From positions 2,056,001 through 2,120,000 of the forward strand of contig CM034395.1 of NCBI GenBank assembly GCA_019925095.2: a stretch of 64,000 bases of DNA, given 5' to 3'. Below are positions 46,020 to 56,361 of the stretch, in pieces. Positions within the stretch are counted from its first letter, which is position 1. Each line of letters opens with the position of its first letter. The stretch comes from Dendrolimus kikuchii (taxonomy: Eukaryota; Arthropoda; Insecta; Lepidoptera; Lasiocampidae). Made by a program: the position numbers and the translations under genes. Below the pieces are notes generated by a model. The model worked only from the letters and a program-made list of their open reading frames with translations. It had not been told where the DNA came from and ran no database searches.

Positions 46020-46353
46020 ACATATATACATACAAGCAAGGGTTATATTGAAGTGAAACTTCTACATAGACGGGGTCTTAGGATTTTTCTGTCACGAAAA
46101 AGCGTTACGGCCGCGTGGACTGGCGGAATAATTTTAGAGTCGACTATGGATGCGTTTTTTGGTTCCGGATCGAATTCAGTTTTTTTCTTTGATAAAATAA
46201 AATGTGTTTAAATAAAAAATGCATTCAATAAAATGTACCTAACGTAACCAAATCATAGTTTGCAGTAAACCTGCGAAAAATCGAAATGTGTGCTGGGACA
46301 CGTAGTAGAAGTGAAACTTCAACGGACAGGTGGAACAACGAATCGCAACAAAA

Positions 46354-46433
46354 TTTTAACTTGAAGTTTTACGGACAGGTTTTCAAATTGGACAAGTACA
46401 TTAACAATCTGCCTGTAAAACTTCAAGTTAAAA
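46354..46433. repeat. Strong inverted repeat (hairpin)
   Basis: TTTTAACTTGAAGTTTTACG (46354-46373) plus GACAGG pairs with CCTG plus TAAAACTTCAAGTTAAAA (46412-46433), a stem of about 22 bp with one bulge and a ~32-nt loop. Confidence 0.75.
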
Positions 46434-46439
46434 GTTAGT

Positions 46440-46697
46440 TTTTATCGCTTTATTATCCTAGCCTGTAATAAACTCGACTGTCATGCATACCGAAATTTCT
46501 AAGTACTTCCTTTATCACCAAGATTTCTCGATATCGCAAGATATGAATAAGAGAAGTAAAAAAAAAATACAACAAAATTTCTGATACAGCAAAAGACGTC
46601 AGACAAAAATAACAGACGTCTCTCCATTTAACGACAACTCTTTATAACGGCATAAAATGTACAGTCCCTTCAATGTCGTTATATAGAATTTACTCTG
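46440..46697. mobile_element. Same MITE family, right part
   Basis: From TTTATCGCTTTATTATCCTA to CGTTATATAGAATTTACTCTG then TA. It matches 14925-15196 with several indels; the left TIR is missing, replaced by a hairpin region. Confidence 0.65.
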
Positions 46698-47130
46698 TAT
46701 ATAATTTTCATGAAATTATATTTATCCCCAAGGCTGTAAAACGACAAATAAGAAACCAGTTAAAATATCGCAGCAACTATTGAAAATGTCGGTGTCTTTG
46801 GTTGTCCTTTAGGAATTAGCAGACCAATACCAAAGTTGGGACGATAATGCCCGCTTTCGTCACGAACCGATACCGGCCGTTTGCTGAACAAATTCTCTCT
46901 GTTATCGCATTCACCGTCGGCCTTTCTTAGAATATGTGTGAATAAGCTCCTTAGGGAGTACCCACACTCACCAGTTACTCAATATATTATGTAGCATATA
47001 AAAGTGAGAAAGTGGAATAAAGGAACATTGTGGATTGAAAGAGGATGAAGTGCCAAGAGTTGAAAAAGGAATTGTTAGCGACGTAATATAATATTCATTT
47101 AATGTTTAATTAAAATTAAACTATAAATTG
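46698..47130. other. Unassigned stretch
   Basis: No repeat or conserved frame recognised. Confidence 0.45.
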
Positions 47131-47538
47131 TGCTTTTAGCAGGGATGGAAGGTACACCGTTGATATAGAAAGAAGAGAGAATTTGGGGAATAGTGTGAAT
47201 GGAGCGTAAGGTAAACTTCTAGGCGCTAAGAACCTCAGCCAGAAGGCCCAGCTTGCCATACACAACGCGGTGCCGGTATGGAAGAGAGAGCATGAAAGTA
47301 GAGTAAACGCGGTCGAGATGCGAGCACTGCGCAACGGAAGGCCACGACACACCTTCCACGATCAAATTGATCGTGTACTAGCAGAAGGTGATGTCAGGAG
47401 CCTTAAGAACAGACGAGCATGCTTGACAAGTTATGAATGTCAAAGAAACAAGTGAGGTGTGTAAGAATAAGCCTGAATGGCGCTCTGTTGTTCCTGCCTA
47501 CCCTGCAAGGGAACTGGCGTGAAGTTATGTATGTAAAC
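47131..47538 (+). mobile_element. LINE-A copy with internal deletions
   Basis: Begins at the same GTGCTTTTAGCAGGGATGG point as the copy at 33597, so its 5' reach is equal. It lacks TLTYGSESW and jumps from EMRALR to GRPRHTFHDQ. It ends at ARELA-stop and TATGTATG. Confidence 0.8.
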
Positions 47539-47998
47539 TATAAAATCTAGTGCCAGACCGCTGTTAGTTAGAAACGTGCCCAAAATACTGGCTATATTAC
47601 CTCGCTATATCGCAACGCTAATGCGTTGTCAGAGGTATAGATCAGTCTTTTGGTCACGTGAGACGTCTACCAGGCGTTTCGCTATGTCTCGATAAAGTTT
47701 GTGCGCCTCAGGCCCCCGTGGTTCCAGGATCTCGACCCCAAAAGCCGCAAATGCTTAATATATATTTTAAATAAATGGCGAAGACGGACGGCAGAAGGCG
47801 CGCGTAGAACAACAGAGGGGGTTTGGTGGTGTGCGGGGGTTGTATTGTGTGGATTGTCGCCCGCGCAACTCAAGAGAGTCTTCGGTCCAAGTCGCGCCGT
47901 GCTACATGTGTTTAGTTGCCTATAAACGTCCGCGTGCCGCTTCCTTTTGCTGAAAGACCGCCGCTTTGCCGATCTTTGTTTTATTTGGTAGAGTTACA
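47539..47998. other. GC-richer unassigned stretch
   Basis: A 74-codon frame at 47701-47925 (MRLRPPWFQDLDPKSRKCLI) is Arg/Trp-rich with no known domain. It may be old repeat sequence. Confidence 0.35.
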
Positions 47999-48206
47999 GG
48001 AACGTTAAGGTGGTTTGGGCATGTAGAGAGAATGAATGACAGCAGAATCACAAAACTCACTATTCACGAAAAACAAAAATCACGTGAATAAATGTGTCAA
48101 TAGAATGAAGAAAGTCTAGATTCTTTGCATAATTGGGTAGATTTTAATTTCTAAAATGTATATTTTCGTTTGGTATTTATATGAAGGTATAAAAATTATA
48201 TTATAT
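47999..48206 (+). mobile_element. LINE fragment: RT scrap plus LINE-C-like 3' UTR
   Basis: Starts GTLRWFGHVERMNDSRITK, an RT tail relative of LINE-A, and passes into AT-rich sequence. From about 48090 this matches the LINE-C 3' UTR near 60460-60570 (for example TTCTTTGCATAATT). Confidence 0.5.
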
Positions 48207-48207
48207 C

Positions 48208-48383
48208 AGCCCAAAAATGTCCCACTGCTGGGCTCGGGCCTCCCATTATAGCGGGAACGGGCAGTATACCCGCCACGCTTGTCCAAGGCGGCTTGGCAGG
48301 TTTGATACATCGGTCATCTCGATGTGCACAGGTTGCATCGCGATGTTTTCCTTCACAGTTGTTAGCACGTGGTAATTGTAACA
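48208..48383 (+). mobile_element. Repeat E (short interspersed repeat)
   Basis: CCCAAAAATGTCCCACTGCT to TTAGCACGTGGTAATTGTAA. Blocks AGTATACCCGCCACGCTTGT and GATGTTTTCCTTCAC are shared with two other copies. The tail is cut by an H2 Helitron at 48386. Confidence 0.7.
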
Positions 48384-48385
48384 AA

Positions 48386-48594
48386 TCTTAATATATATAA
48401 ATTACGTGTCACGTTGTTTGTCCGCGATGGACTCCTAAACTACTTGACCGATTTTAATCAAATTCGCACACCGTGTGCAGTTTGATCCGACTTGAAAGAT
48501 AGGATAGCTTACACTTGGACCCGGTAGGTGGCGCTGCAATCGGGCTCTAAATTTTATTTCTTCAGGGCCGAACAACGTCTGCCGGGACAGCTAG
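48386..48594 (+). mobile_element. Helitron family H2, 209 bp
   Basis: Starts TC at 48386 after A, ends CTAG (48591-48594) before T. By eye it differs from 20758-20966 at about seven of 209 positions. It is inserted just after repeat E. Confidence 0.8.
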
Positions 48595-48715
48595 TATATT
48601 ATTATTTTTGCTATAGGCAAGAAATAAATAATAATGTATTTTATCTTCGCTTTAATTACACCCAGAAATTTAAAATTGAATTCGGATTAAGTCGCATGCT
48701 ACAGTCATCTAGTCA

Positions 48716-49045
48716 TCATATATATATAAAAGAAAGTCGTGTTAGCTACACTATTTATAACTTAAGAACGCCTGTACCGATTTGGCTGAAAATTGGCGTG
48801 GAGGTAGCTTAGAACTAGGAGACGGACATAGGATTCTTTTATCCCGTTGGAATAGGTAGGTGGCGCTGAGATCGGGTTCTAGAATCCTCCTAATCACCTG
48901 GACCGATTTTGATTATTTTGTTTTTGTGTGTTTGAGTGGGTCCCCGAATGGTTTAAATCCACTATTGGAACCGGTAGGTGGCGCTGGGATCAGGTCCTAG
49001 ATTTTTATTTTTTCAGAGCAGGACAACGTCTGCCGGGGCCGCTAG
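48716..49045 (+). mobile_element. Helitron, 330 bp, two minisatellite units
   Basis: Starts TCATATATATATAAAAGAAA, contains two GGTAGGTGGCGCTG(A/G)GATC units, ends CAGGACAACGTCTGCCGGGG, CCGCTAG before T. Confidence 0.75.
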
Positions 49046-49476
49046 TATTGGATAAATCTAAGTCACCCTTAACGCCTGTGTTACACCGTCTACGGTCATA
49101 TGAACAAGTAAATAAATATTTACACCCAAGTCCTAATTATTTATGTAATTCTTTAGAAGGGATAAACGAGTATTTGTCGCTACCATTTCACTTTAAACAT
49201 TTTTCGAAAATTTTCGGAGTAAACTTCAAAATTCCCCGAGTCACAATTATATTCTTTTAAAATCCAAAATTCGTGTTAATACATGTAAAATGATTTTTGA
49301 ATGTCGGCATCCGTGATGTCAAACGAAAATAAATAAGTTAAAGTTCACAGTGAAATACAAAGAGGTATCTAAGTAACACTAATCGGCTTACGTTGGTCAA
49401 AATGAAAAATGTCTAACACACGTATATTTGTAAATTAATATGTAAATATAACGACATATTCAATCGATACTAGTTT
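49046..49476. other. AT-rich non-coding stretch
   Basis: No feature recognised. Confidence 0.5.
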
Positions 49477-49650
49477 ATACATACATACATACATACATAA
49501 CTTCACGCCAGTTCCCTTGCGGGGTAGGCACGAACAACAGAGTGCCATTTAGGCTTATTCTTACACACCTCACTTGCCTCTTTGACATTCATAACTCTTG
49601 TCATGCACACTCGTCTGTTCTTAAGGCTCCTGACATCACCTTCTGCTAGT
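49477..49650 (-). mobile_element. LINE-A 3' fragment
   Basis: CATA units then the complement of the last ~50 codons. The match ends at TTCTGCTAGT, where a Helitron of family D starts (49654). Confidence 0.8.
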
Positions 49651-49653
49651 TTA

Positions 49654-49739
49654 TCTATATATTAATACGTGAAGCAAAAACTTTGTACCGCTTTTTACGA
49701 AAATTCCGCTGACGAGGACTATGAAATTTCGCACACTTA
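49654..49739 (+). mobile_element. Helitron family D, 5' end only
   Basis: TCTATATATTAATACGTGAA through GAAATTTCGCACACTTA, then cut by the H1 Helitron at 49740. The rest of family D is absent on the other side. Confidence 0.6.
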
Positions 49740-50417
49740 TCTATACTAATATTATAAAGCTGAAGAGTTTGTTTGCTTGTTTGTTTAAACGCGCTAATCT
49801 CAGGAACCGCGGGTCCGATTTGAAAAATTCTTTCAGTTTTGAATAGTACATTTATTGAGGAAGGCTATAGGGTATATTATATTTTCAAAAAAATTACGGA
49901 TCCTTACTAAAAGTCCAATAATGTAACCCGAGGTGTAAAAAACTGACCCGAAAATATCCTTACACGGCGTGCGCTGCGAAAACTATTGATTATAGAACAA
50001 AACAATGTACTACCACTTTGCAGAACATATAATTGTCTACAAAAAATATCACGTACCCATATGTTTAACTATTGTAGTTATCTCACAATAAGTGTTTTCT
50101 TTTATTTTTCTAAATAATTAAAATGCCGTCGCTTTAAAAACTCTTTATTTTGTACCTTGGTATTAATCCTTATCAAAATAAATTACTTCATATTCAAGAC
50201 GAATACTCTAATTGTTTGATTGAACGCGCTAATTTCACGAACTACTGGTTTGATTTGAAAAATTCTTTCAGTGTTGGATAGCCCATTTATCGAGGAAGGC
50301 TATAGGCTATATATCATCACGCTAAGACCAATAGGAGCGGAGCACCAATGAAGAATGTTTCAAAGTCGGGGGGTTTTGAAAGCAAATTCCACGCAAACGA
50401 CGTCGCGGGCACAGCTA
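49740..50417 (+). mobile_element. Helitron family H1, long form (678 bp)
   Basis: TC at 49740, CTAG at 50414-50417, followed by TACTAATATATATAT. It has the same internal insert as 24690-25070 (GTAACCCGAGGTGTAAAAAA; TTACACGGCGTGCGCTGCGA). Confidence 0.7.
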
Positions 50418-50420
50418 GTA

Positions 50421-50422
<2 letters not shown>

Positions 50423-50476
<54 letters not shown>
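50423..50476. repeat. (TA)n microsatellite
   Basis: Lies between the CTAG end of an H1 Helitron and the 3' tail of a repeat E copy. Confidence 0.95.
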
Positions 50477-50479
<3 letters not shown>

Positions 50480-50697
50480 CACTTAGGCAGTTTTCTAATC
50501 TAATGTGCATATTGTTACAATTACCACGTGCTAACAACGGTGAAAGGAAACATCGTGATGCAACCTGCACATCGAGATGACCGATGTGTCTAACCTGCCA
50601 AGCCGCCTTGGACAAGCGTGGCGGGTATACTGTCGTTCCCCCTATAATGGGAAGTCCGAGCCCAGTAATAAGACGTTTATGGGCTGATACGATAAGA
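50476..50697 (-). mobile_element. Repeat E, longest 3' end
   Basis: Complement of the same blocks. On the minus strand the tail continues AATATGCACATTAGATTAGA, AAACTGCCTAAGTGGTGC and then a (TA)n tract. Confidence 0.7.
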
Positions 50698-50836
50698 TGT
50701 ACAAATCAATGTGAGAATGAAAAAAATGTTTGCATTTAGATGAATACTTATACGAGTGTTGTGATTGCATAAATATTTCCTTGACTAGCCGCTTCACAAA
50801 CACTCAACAAGGCCAGACAGTACATAAATAAATTAA

Positions 50837-51590
50837 TCTATACTAATATCATAAAGCTGAAGAGTTTGTTTGTTTGTTTAAACGCGCTAATCTCAGGAAC
50901 CGCTGGTTTGATTTGAAAAAAAAATTCAGTGTTGAATAGTACATTTATCGAGGAAGGCTATAGGTTATATTATATTTTCAAAAATATTAGGGATTCTTAC
51001 TATAAAGTCCAATAATGTAACCCAAGATGTAAAAAAATGACCCGAAAAAATCCTTACACGGTGTGCGCTGCGAAAACTATTGATTATAGAACAAAACAAT
51101 GCACTACCACTTTGCAGAACATATAATTGTCTACAAAAAATACTGCGTAACGATATGTCTAACTATTGTAGTTATCTCACTATAAGTGTTTTCTTTTATT
51201 TTTTTAAATAATTAAAATGCCGTCGCTTCGAAAACTCTTTATTTTATACCTTGGTATTAATCTTTATCAAAATAAATTACTCCATATTCAAGACGAATTC
51301 AATACCTTTCTAGAACTTTTTGAATTATTCAATTCGGACGTTTCATTCAAATGATATTGCGATATTTAAAATGTAAGTGTTAGTGTTGTAGCCAAATATA
51401 CTAATATATTGTTTGATTGAACGCGCTAAACTCAGGAACTACTTACTGGTCTGATTTGAAAAATTCTTTCAGTGTCGGATAGCCCATTTATCAAGAAAGG
51501 CTATAGGCTATATATCATCACGCTAAGACCAATAGGAGCGGAGCACCAATAAAGAATGTTTCAAAACCGGAGGGTTTTGAAAGCAGCCAC
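50837..51590 (+). mobile_element. Helitron family H1, long form, 3'-truncated
   Basis: TC at 50837-50838, the shared insert, then a second H1 body (51403-51585). It breaks off after CCGGAGGGTTTTGAAAGCA without hairpin or CTAG. Confidence 0.65.
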
Positions 51591-51909
51591 AAGAACCGCA
51601 AATTTCCACTTATCAAATAAAACTGTGTTTGTTAACAACTTAGCGTCGTGTTTCATATTGCATTAGCGTAAGTATACTAAAATTCGTGAACAAACAATCG
51701 ATGCTTGGTAATTTATTTATTGATATGCTTGAATGATGCTTCGATGGATGTTAAGGCGAGGGCATACTGTCTTGTCAAAATTTACTAAAATTCTACACGG
51801 TAATAAAATTGAGGTGTTAAGCCGCATACTCATCTGTGACCTGTAACCTTTATTAACCAGTGTCGTGACTATTGTTGTGGATGGTTAATAATAAATAAAT
51901 CTTATCTTA

Positions 51910-52112
51910 TCTTTATATATATAATTCTTCTGTACGTGTGTTGACAGTGAACTCCTCCTAAACGGCTGGACCGATTTGAATGAATTTTTTTGTGTGTGTT
52001 CAAGTGGATTCGAGGATGGTTTAGATTCACAATTGGACCCGGTAGGTGGCGCTGCAATCAGGTTCTAAGTTTTATTTCTTCAGGGAAGAACAACGCCTGC
52101 CGGGACAGCTAG
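51910..52112 (+). mobile_element. Helitron family H2 relative, first of an end-to-end chain
   Basis: Starts TCTTTATATATATAATTCTT, ends GAAGAACAACGCCTGCCGGG, ACAGCTAG at 52109-52112. The next base begins an H1 body with no spacer. Confidence 0.7.
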
Positions 52113-52350
52113 TACTAATATATAAAGCTGAAGAGTTTGTTTGTTTGTTTGCTTGAACGCGCTAATCTCAGGAGCTACTGGTCTGATTTGAAAAATTCTT
52201 TCAGTGTTAGATAGCCCATTTATCGAAGGCTATATAGTCTATATATCATCACGCTAAGACCAATAGGAGAGGAGCACCAGTGAAGAATGTTTCAAAATCG
52301 GGAGGCTTTGAAAACAAATTCCACGCGGAATACATCGCGGGCACAGCTAG
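52113..52350 (+). mobile_element. Helitron H1 unit 1 of a head-to-tail array
   Basis: Starts TACTAATATATAAAGCTGAA directly after the previous CTAG, without its own leading TC, and ends GGGCACAGCTAG. Confidence 0.75.
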
Positions 52351-52586
52351 TACTAATATATAAAGCTGAAGAGTTTGTTTGTTTGTTTGCTTGAACGCGC
52401 TAATCTCAGGAACTACTGGTCTGATTTGAAAAATTCTTTCAGTGTTAGATAGCCCATTTATCGAAGGCTATAGTCTATATATCATCACGCTAAGACCAAT
52501 AGGAGAGGAGCACCAATGAAGAATGTTTCAAAATCGGGAGGCTTGGAAAACAAATTCCACGCGGAATACATCGCGGACACAGCTAG
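52351..52586 (+). mobile_element. Helitron H1 unit 2 of a head-to-tail array
   Basis: Same start and end as unit 1; nearly identical apart from a 2-bp length difference (CTATATAGTCTA against CTATAGTCTA) and a few substitutions. Confidence 0.75.
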
Positions 52587-52780
52587 TACTAATATATAAA
52601 GCTGAAGAGTTTGTTTGTTTGTTTGATTGAATGCGCTAATCTCAGGAACTACTGGTCTGATTTGAAAAATTCTTTCAGTGTCAGATAGCACAAATGAAGA
52701 ATGTTTCAAAATCGGGGGATGTTTCTTAACTTATTTTTTTTTTACTATTCCATGCGAACGAAATCTCGGGCAGAAGCTAG
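52587..52780 (+). mobile_element. Helitron H1 unit 3 of a head-to-tail array, internally deleted
   Basis: Starts TACTAATATATAAAGCTGAA, lacks about 45 bp after GTCAGATAGC, and ends with a different terminal variant (GGGCAGAAGCTAG), so it is a different subfamily from units 1-2. Confidence 0.7.
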
Positions 52781-54566
52781 TTAATAAAAAATCATTCTAC
52801 CGATTACGTGCACATCAAAACAAAATGAGAAGAGAAAAGCTGTTATACAGTGTACTCTAATGTTTATAATATAAATTTTCGTCTCAAAGAAGACTTAAAT
52901 CGAAACAAACCAAACTAAACTCAACGTTGTAACTATTAACATAAGGTTTAAAATCACTCGATCGAATGTATATTTGTGATTATAGAATTATTGAGACGTT
53001 GTGCAAAATGTTTGCCAGAAGTTTTAGTACTTGACAAATTGGGAGGAAAACAAAGCTTTGATTCGTTTGCTCTGTCTCAACAGATTTTGTTACTCATTGA
53101 TTTTTAATATTAACTAAAGGGTGTCTCAGAATGATTTTCGTTTTTGAACTGACCAAAACGCGCCAACCGCAGGTAGCAGGGGGAGGGGAGTGGACTCGAC
53201 CACTTGGCCGGCTTGTTATGCTGCGTTTTTATTTTTTTTTGAGGCGAGGGAAAATGCTTAACCGATTTACGCACAAACTGGGTCGTTGCTAGGGGAACGA
53301 CACGCGTCGGTCGGGGGCGATAACACTGCAGCAATAGTATGCTCTTGGCAGTGCTCCGTCCGCGATCGACGTCGCAGAATAGTGTGGAAGACTCCGAGCG
53401 TTGCTACACGAGCGAGCAACCCCAATACCCATTAAAAAACCCCTCCTCCCTGACGACCCTGCGCTTTGTTTGTGTTGGAAAGGCTGAGATTTAGAACATA
53501 GTTAGCGCAATGAAGTGCCTGGAGTGTGCCCTGGGAGAACACACCCCACTTCGTTGTGCGGGGGTAGAAGGTCCTTTGCTCTAGTAACCGCAGCCCCCCA
53601 ATTGTCGCTACTCTGCAGCATGGCCTTGACTAAGTCGCAGAGCGAGTCTACCGGACCTACGTGCGTCTCAAGTTCGAAACGCTGAGGCTTGTTATGCTGC
53701 GTTTGCCAAGGCTCGGCAAGCGTCCACAAGCGTGTAAAGAGGGCGTTTGGCTTGGCTTGCGTGAGCTTGTGAACGCTTGTATTCGATCCGGGCTAGTGTC
53801 GGTTTTATATATATAAAAGAGCGGGGTTAGTTTCGCCTTGGCTGTGTTTCGATTTTTTGTGGCGGTACTGCCCTGAAGAGTCTGCAAGTCCAGGGGTGAC
53901 CTTCCCGGTGCACTGCGCAATGAGTCCTCCACTTCTTTTTCACAAAACTCCAAGCCCAATTTTGAGAAGACGTGGGTTACATGCACTAAATATATGTAGA
54001 AGATTTCAACAAAATAATCTTAATAAATGTTAAGTTGAGAGCAAAACTTTTTATTATCGACGTGTTGGTGATTCTAAAAATCTATCACCAATGCATGACC
54101 CACCGAGCACCGATGTGCTGTCAAAACGCCGGCCCGCGAGCCGCCGCGACCGGTTGCTTAGACCACTAAAAGCTAGTGCGGTAACGCGGCGATGCTCGCG
54201 TTTATTATTTTAATATTATATTTAAATTTTTATATTTATTTTTGAATATTTATCTAATATTACGTTACAACACAAATCAAAGGGCGCTTGCGACGCGTTC
54301 ACACGTCTTTTGGATAGTTGCCTTCGACAACAACAACGACACAATATACGTAAACGTCACACGTCACATTAGCAGTGACAGGTAAAACGTAACTTACGAA
54401 CTTCAAGTCACTTCATACTTGATTACTTCATTAATATACGTTTAAAATTTTACCAGCGTAACGAATATTGTAAAAAACGAATTATACGAAATTTATACGA
54501 GAAAAAACTCTCATCATTTTGGATATATTTCGAAAGATTTACATTTTCACCGCTATAAAACTTCAA
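52781..54566. other. Large unassigned stretch, GC-rich in the middle
   Basis: 53110-53990 is distinctly GC-rich, with GGCTTGTTATGCTGCGTTT occurring twice (53208, 53687). Frames of 74-109 codons exist on the minus strand but carry no recognisable motif. 54100-54190 is also GC-rich (CGCCGGCCCGCGAGCCGCCG). Confidence 0.4.
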
Positions 54567-54994
54567 GAATTGCTTTTTTTTTTATAGCTGGAGTACAGCA
54601 GACAGGCAGACGGCCCACCTGATGGAAAGCGGTTACCGTCGCCTATGGACGTTTACAACACCAGAGGTGTCATCAACGCGCTGCCGGCCTCGAAGAAATT
54701 TTACGACGCCCTTTTTAAAAAAAACCCATATCGTAGCGCTGTGGGAAAACCGCACGCTGGGAGCTCATTCCAAATCCCCACGGTGCGCAAGAGAAACGTT
54801 CTAGAGAACCGTTGCGTACAAGAGCGAAGCGGCTCTAGGAAGTGGGGGTGAACGCCCAGCCGATGGCGTGCGGCGCGGTGGTAGAAAGAAGACGAAGGCA
54901 CCATTCTAAACAGTTCCTCGGAACACTCCCCATTGTATAGTCGGTAGAATACGCAAAGAGACGCGAAGTCTCTCCGAAGGCCAAGCGTATCCAA
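54567..54994 (-). mobile_element. Jockey/CR1-like LINE C-terminus and 3' UTR with poly(A)
   Basis: Minus strand: RRDFASLCVFYRLYNGECSE, ELFRMVPSSSFYHRAARHRL, then FSRTFLLRTVGIWNELPA, which is the conserved end of Jockey/CR1-type ORF2. A frameshift in a T8A5 run near 54720 splits off the last residues (GVVKFLRGRQRVDD, then SGVVNVHRRR-stop). A short 3' UTR ends in poly(A) (plus-strand T run near 54570). The last ~90 bp are homologous to repeat S. Confidence 0.8.
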
Positions 54995-55012
54995 ACCGTC
55001 TTGCTATTTAAA

Positions 55013-55200
55013 TTAACATAAAATAAAACGAGATTTAATTGATATTTTCTTTTTTATTTCACATCTAAAAATGAAAAACATAGATTTTGTAAACGGTTTG
55101 CTTATTCTAAAGATAAATCCTAATCTTTGTAAAGCACTTACTATATGGTTAACATGTATATTGAAAGATAAACTCGGAACCATAATTATTCCAAGGTCTC
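55013..55200 (-). mobile_element. LINE reverse-transcriptase fragment
   Basis: The frame reads RDLGIIMVPSLSFNIHVNHI, then VSALQRLGFIFRISKPF. The DLGI-x-DSKLSF-x-HI pattern is the thumb-side motif of Jockey-like RTs (here DSK is changed to VPS). It is short and lies next to a tRNA-like SINE on the same strand. Confidence 0.6.
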
Positions 55201-55449
55201 GAATATAAAATAAAAAACAGCGGCAGACAAAGACACATATTGTATATCCCGAAATTAAGCAAGTTACGCTTGTGTCATAGGTAATATACAATGAACCACT
55301 CTGGGGCCGAACCCAGACACCCAGACCATAGTAAATAACGGAGAAAATACGTTTCCGAAATTTACTATACCAGGAATCGAACCCGGAGCCTCTGCGTTGC
55401 AGTGAGGTAGGCCGGCAAAGGCTTAGCCCGCTCAAGCACAGAGGCCGTC
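55195..55449 (-). mobile_element. tRNA-derived SINE
   Basis: The minus strand has an A-box-like TGCTTGAGCGGGC (complement of 55426-55438) and a near-consensus B box GGTTCGATTCC (complement of 55373-55383), about 43 nt apart, as in a tRNA-type Pol III promoter. A body of about 170 bp follows. It is not a functional tRNA: acceptor-stem pairing and CCA-side structure are not evident. Confidence 0.6.
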
Positions 55450-55504
55450 GAATATTTGTGACTCTCTTGAGCACTGCACTATCTAAGGTATAATTAATTA
55501 TAAG

Positions 55505-55863
55505 TTAGTCGTCGCCCGTGGTCGAAATTCGACCATAATAATTAATTTAAATTATAAGTTTGAACATTATTAAGGTTCTGTTGTCAAAGACTTATACTTC
55601 TATAATCACAGATTTCGCCAAGGCTACACAGTTAATTTGACTTTAACAATAAACAAAAGAGTATATATGCGTGTGTGTGTGTCAAATACACGGTGGTGTT
55701 TGTAATGTTTTTTATGCGTAATAAAAAAAATATTATCATTCTGCACTCTTTCTCTATATAAAGTATAAGTGTGCGAAATTTCATACTCCTCCGTCCGCGC
55801 AATTTTCGTAAAAATGGGTACAAAGTTTTTGCTGTGTTTTTACTTCACGTATTAATATATAGA
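55505..55863 (-). mobile_element. Helitron family D, 359 bp
   Basis: Minus strand: TCTATATATTAATACGTGAA to CGACCACGGGCGACGACTAA. It matches 61558-61923 in the opposite orientation and 27047-27660. Confidence 0.65.
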
Positions 55864-55892
55864 TAACATGACATTTATCAAGAGACATTTAT

Positions 55893-56361
55893 AATGAGAG
55901 TTGGGTATGGAAGAGATAGCATGAAAGTAGAGTAAACGCGGTTGAGATGCGAGCACTGCGCAAAATCTGCGGAGTGACGCTCGCGGACCGCGTTCGTAAT
56001 ACCGAAGTAAGAAAGAGAGTTGGTCTGAAAGAGAGTGTCGGGGTGAAGGTAAGGAAAGGAATGCTCCGGTGGTTCGGGCGTGTGGAAAGAATGCATGATG
56101 AAAGAATGACTAAACAGATATACAATGCAAAAGTGGATAGATGCAGAAGTCGTGCAAGGCCACGACACACCTTACATGATCAAATTGATCGTGTACTAGC
56201 AGAAGGTGATGTCAGGAGCCTTAAGAACAGACGAGCGTGCATGACAAGAGTTATGAATGTGAAAGAAGCAAGTGAGGTGTGTAAGAATGGGCCTAAATGG
56301 CGCTCTATTGTTCGTGCCTACCCCGCAAGGGAACTGGCGTGAAATTATGGATGTATGTATA
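55893..56361 (+). mobile_element. LINE-A 3' fragment, source of the downstream tandem duplication
   Basis: Starts in ESWVWKR, open from EMRALRKICGVTLADRVRNT to ARELA-stop at 56342 (131 residues). Variants include HVE to RVE and NGPKWRSIV. Its last ~155 bp form the first part of the ~785-bp unit that is repeated at 56970. Confidence 0.85.

Noticed and set aside
54645..54851. Plus-strand ORFs over the LINE at 54567-54994
   Set aside because: They are antisense to the conserved LINE C-terminus.
55365..55449. Functional tRNA gene on the minus strand
   Set aside because: A and B boxes are present, but the acceptor arms do not pair and the unit continues as a SINE body.
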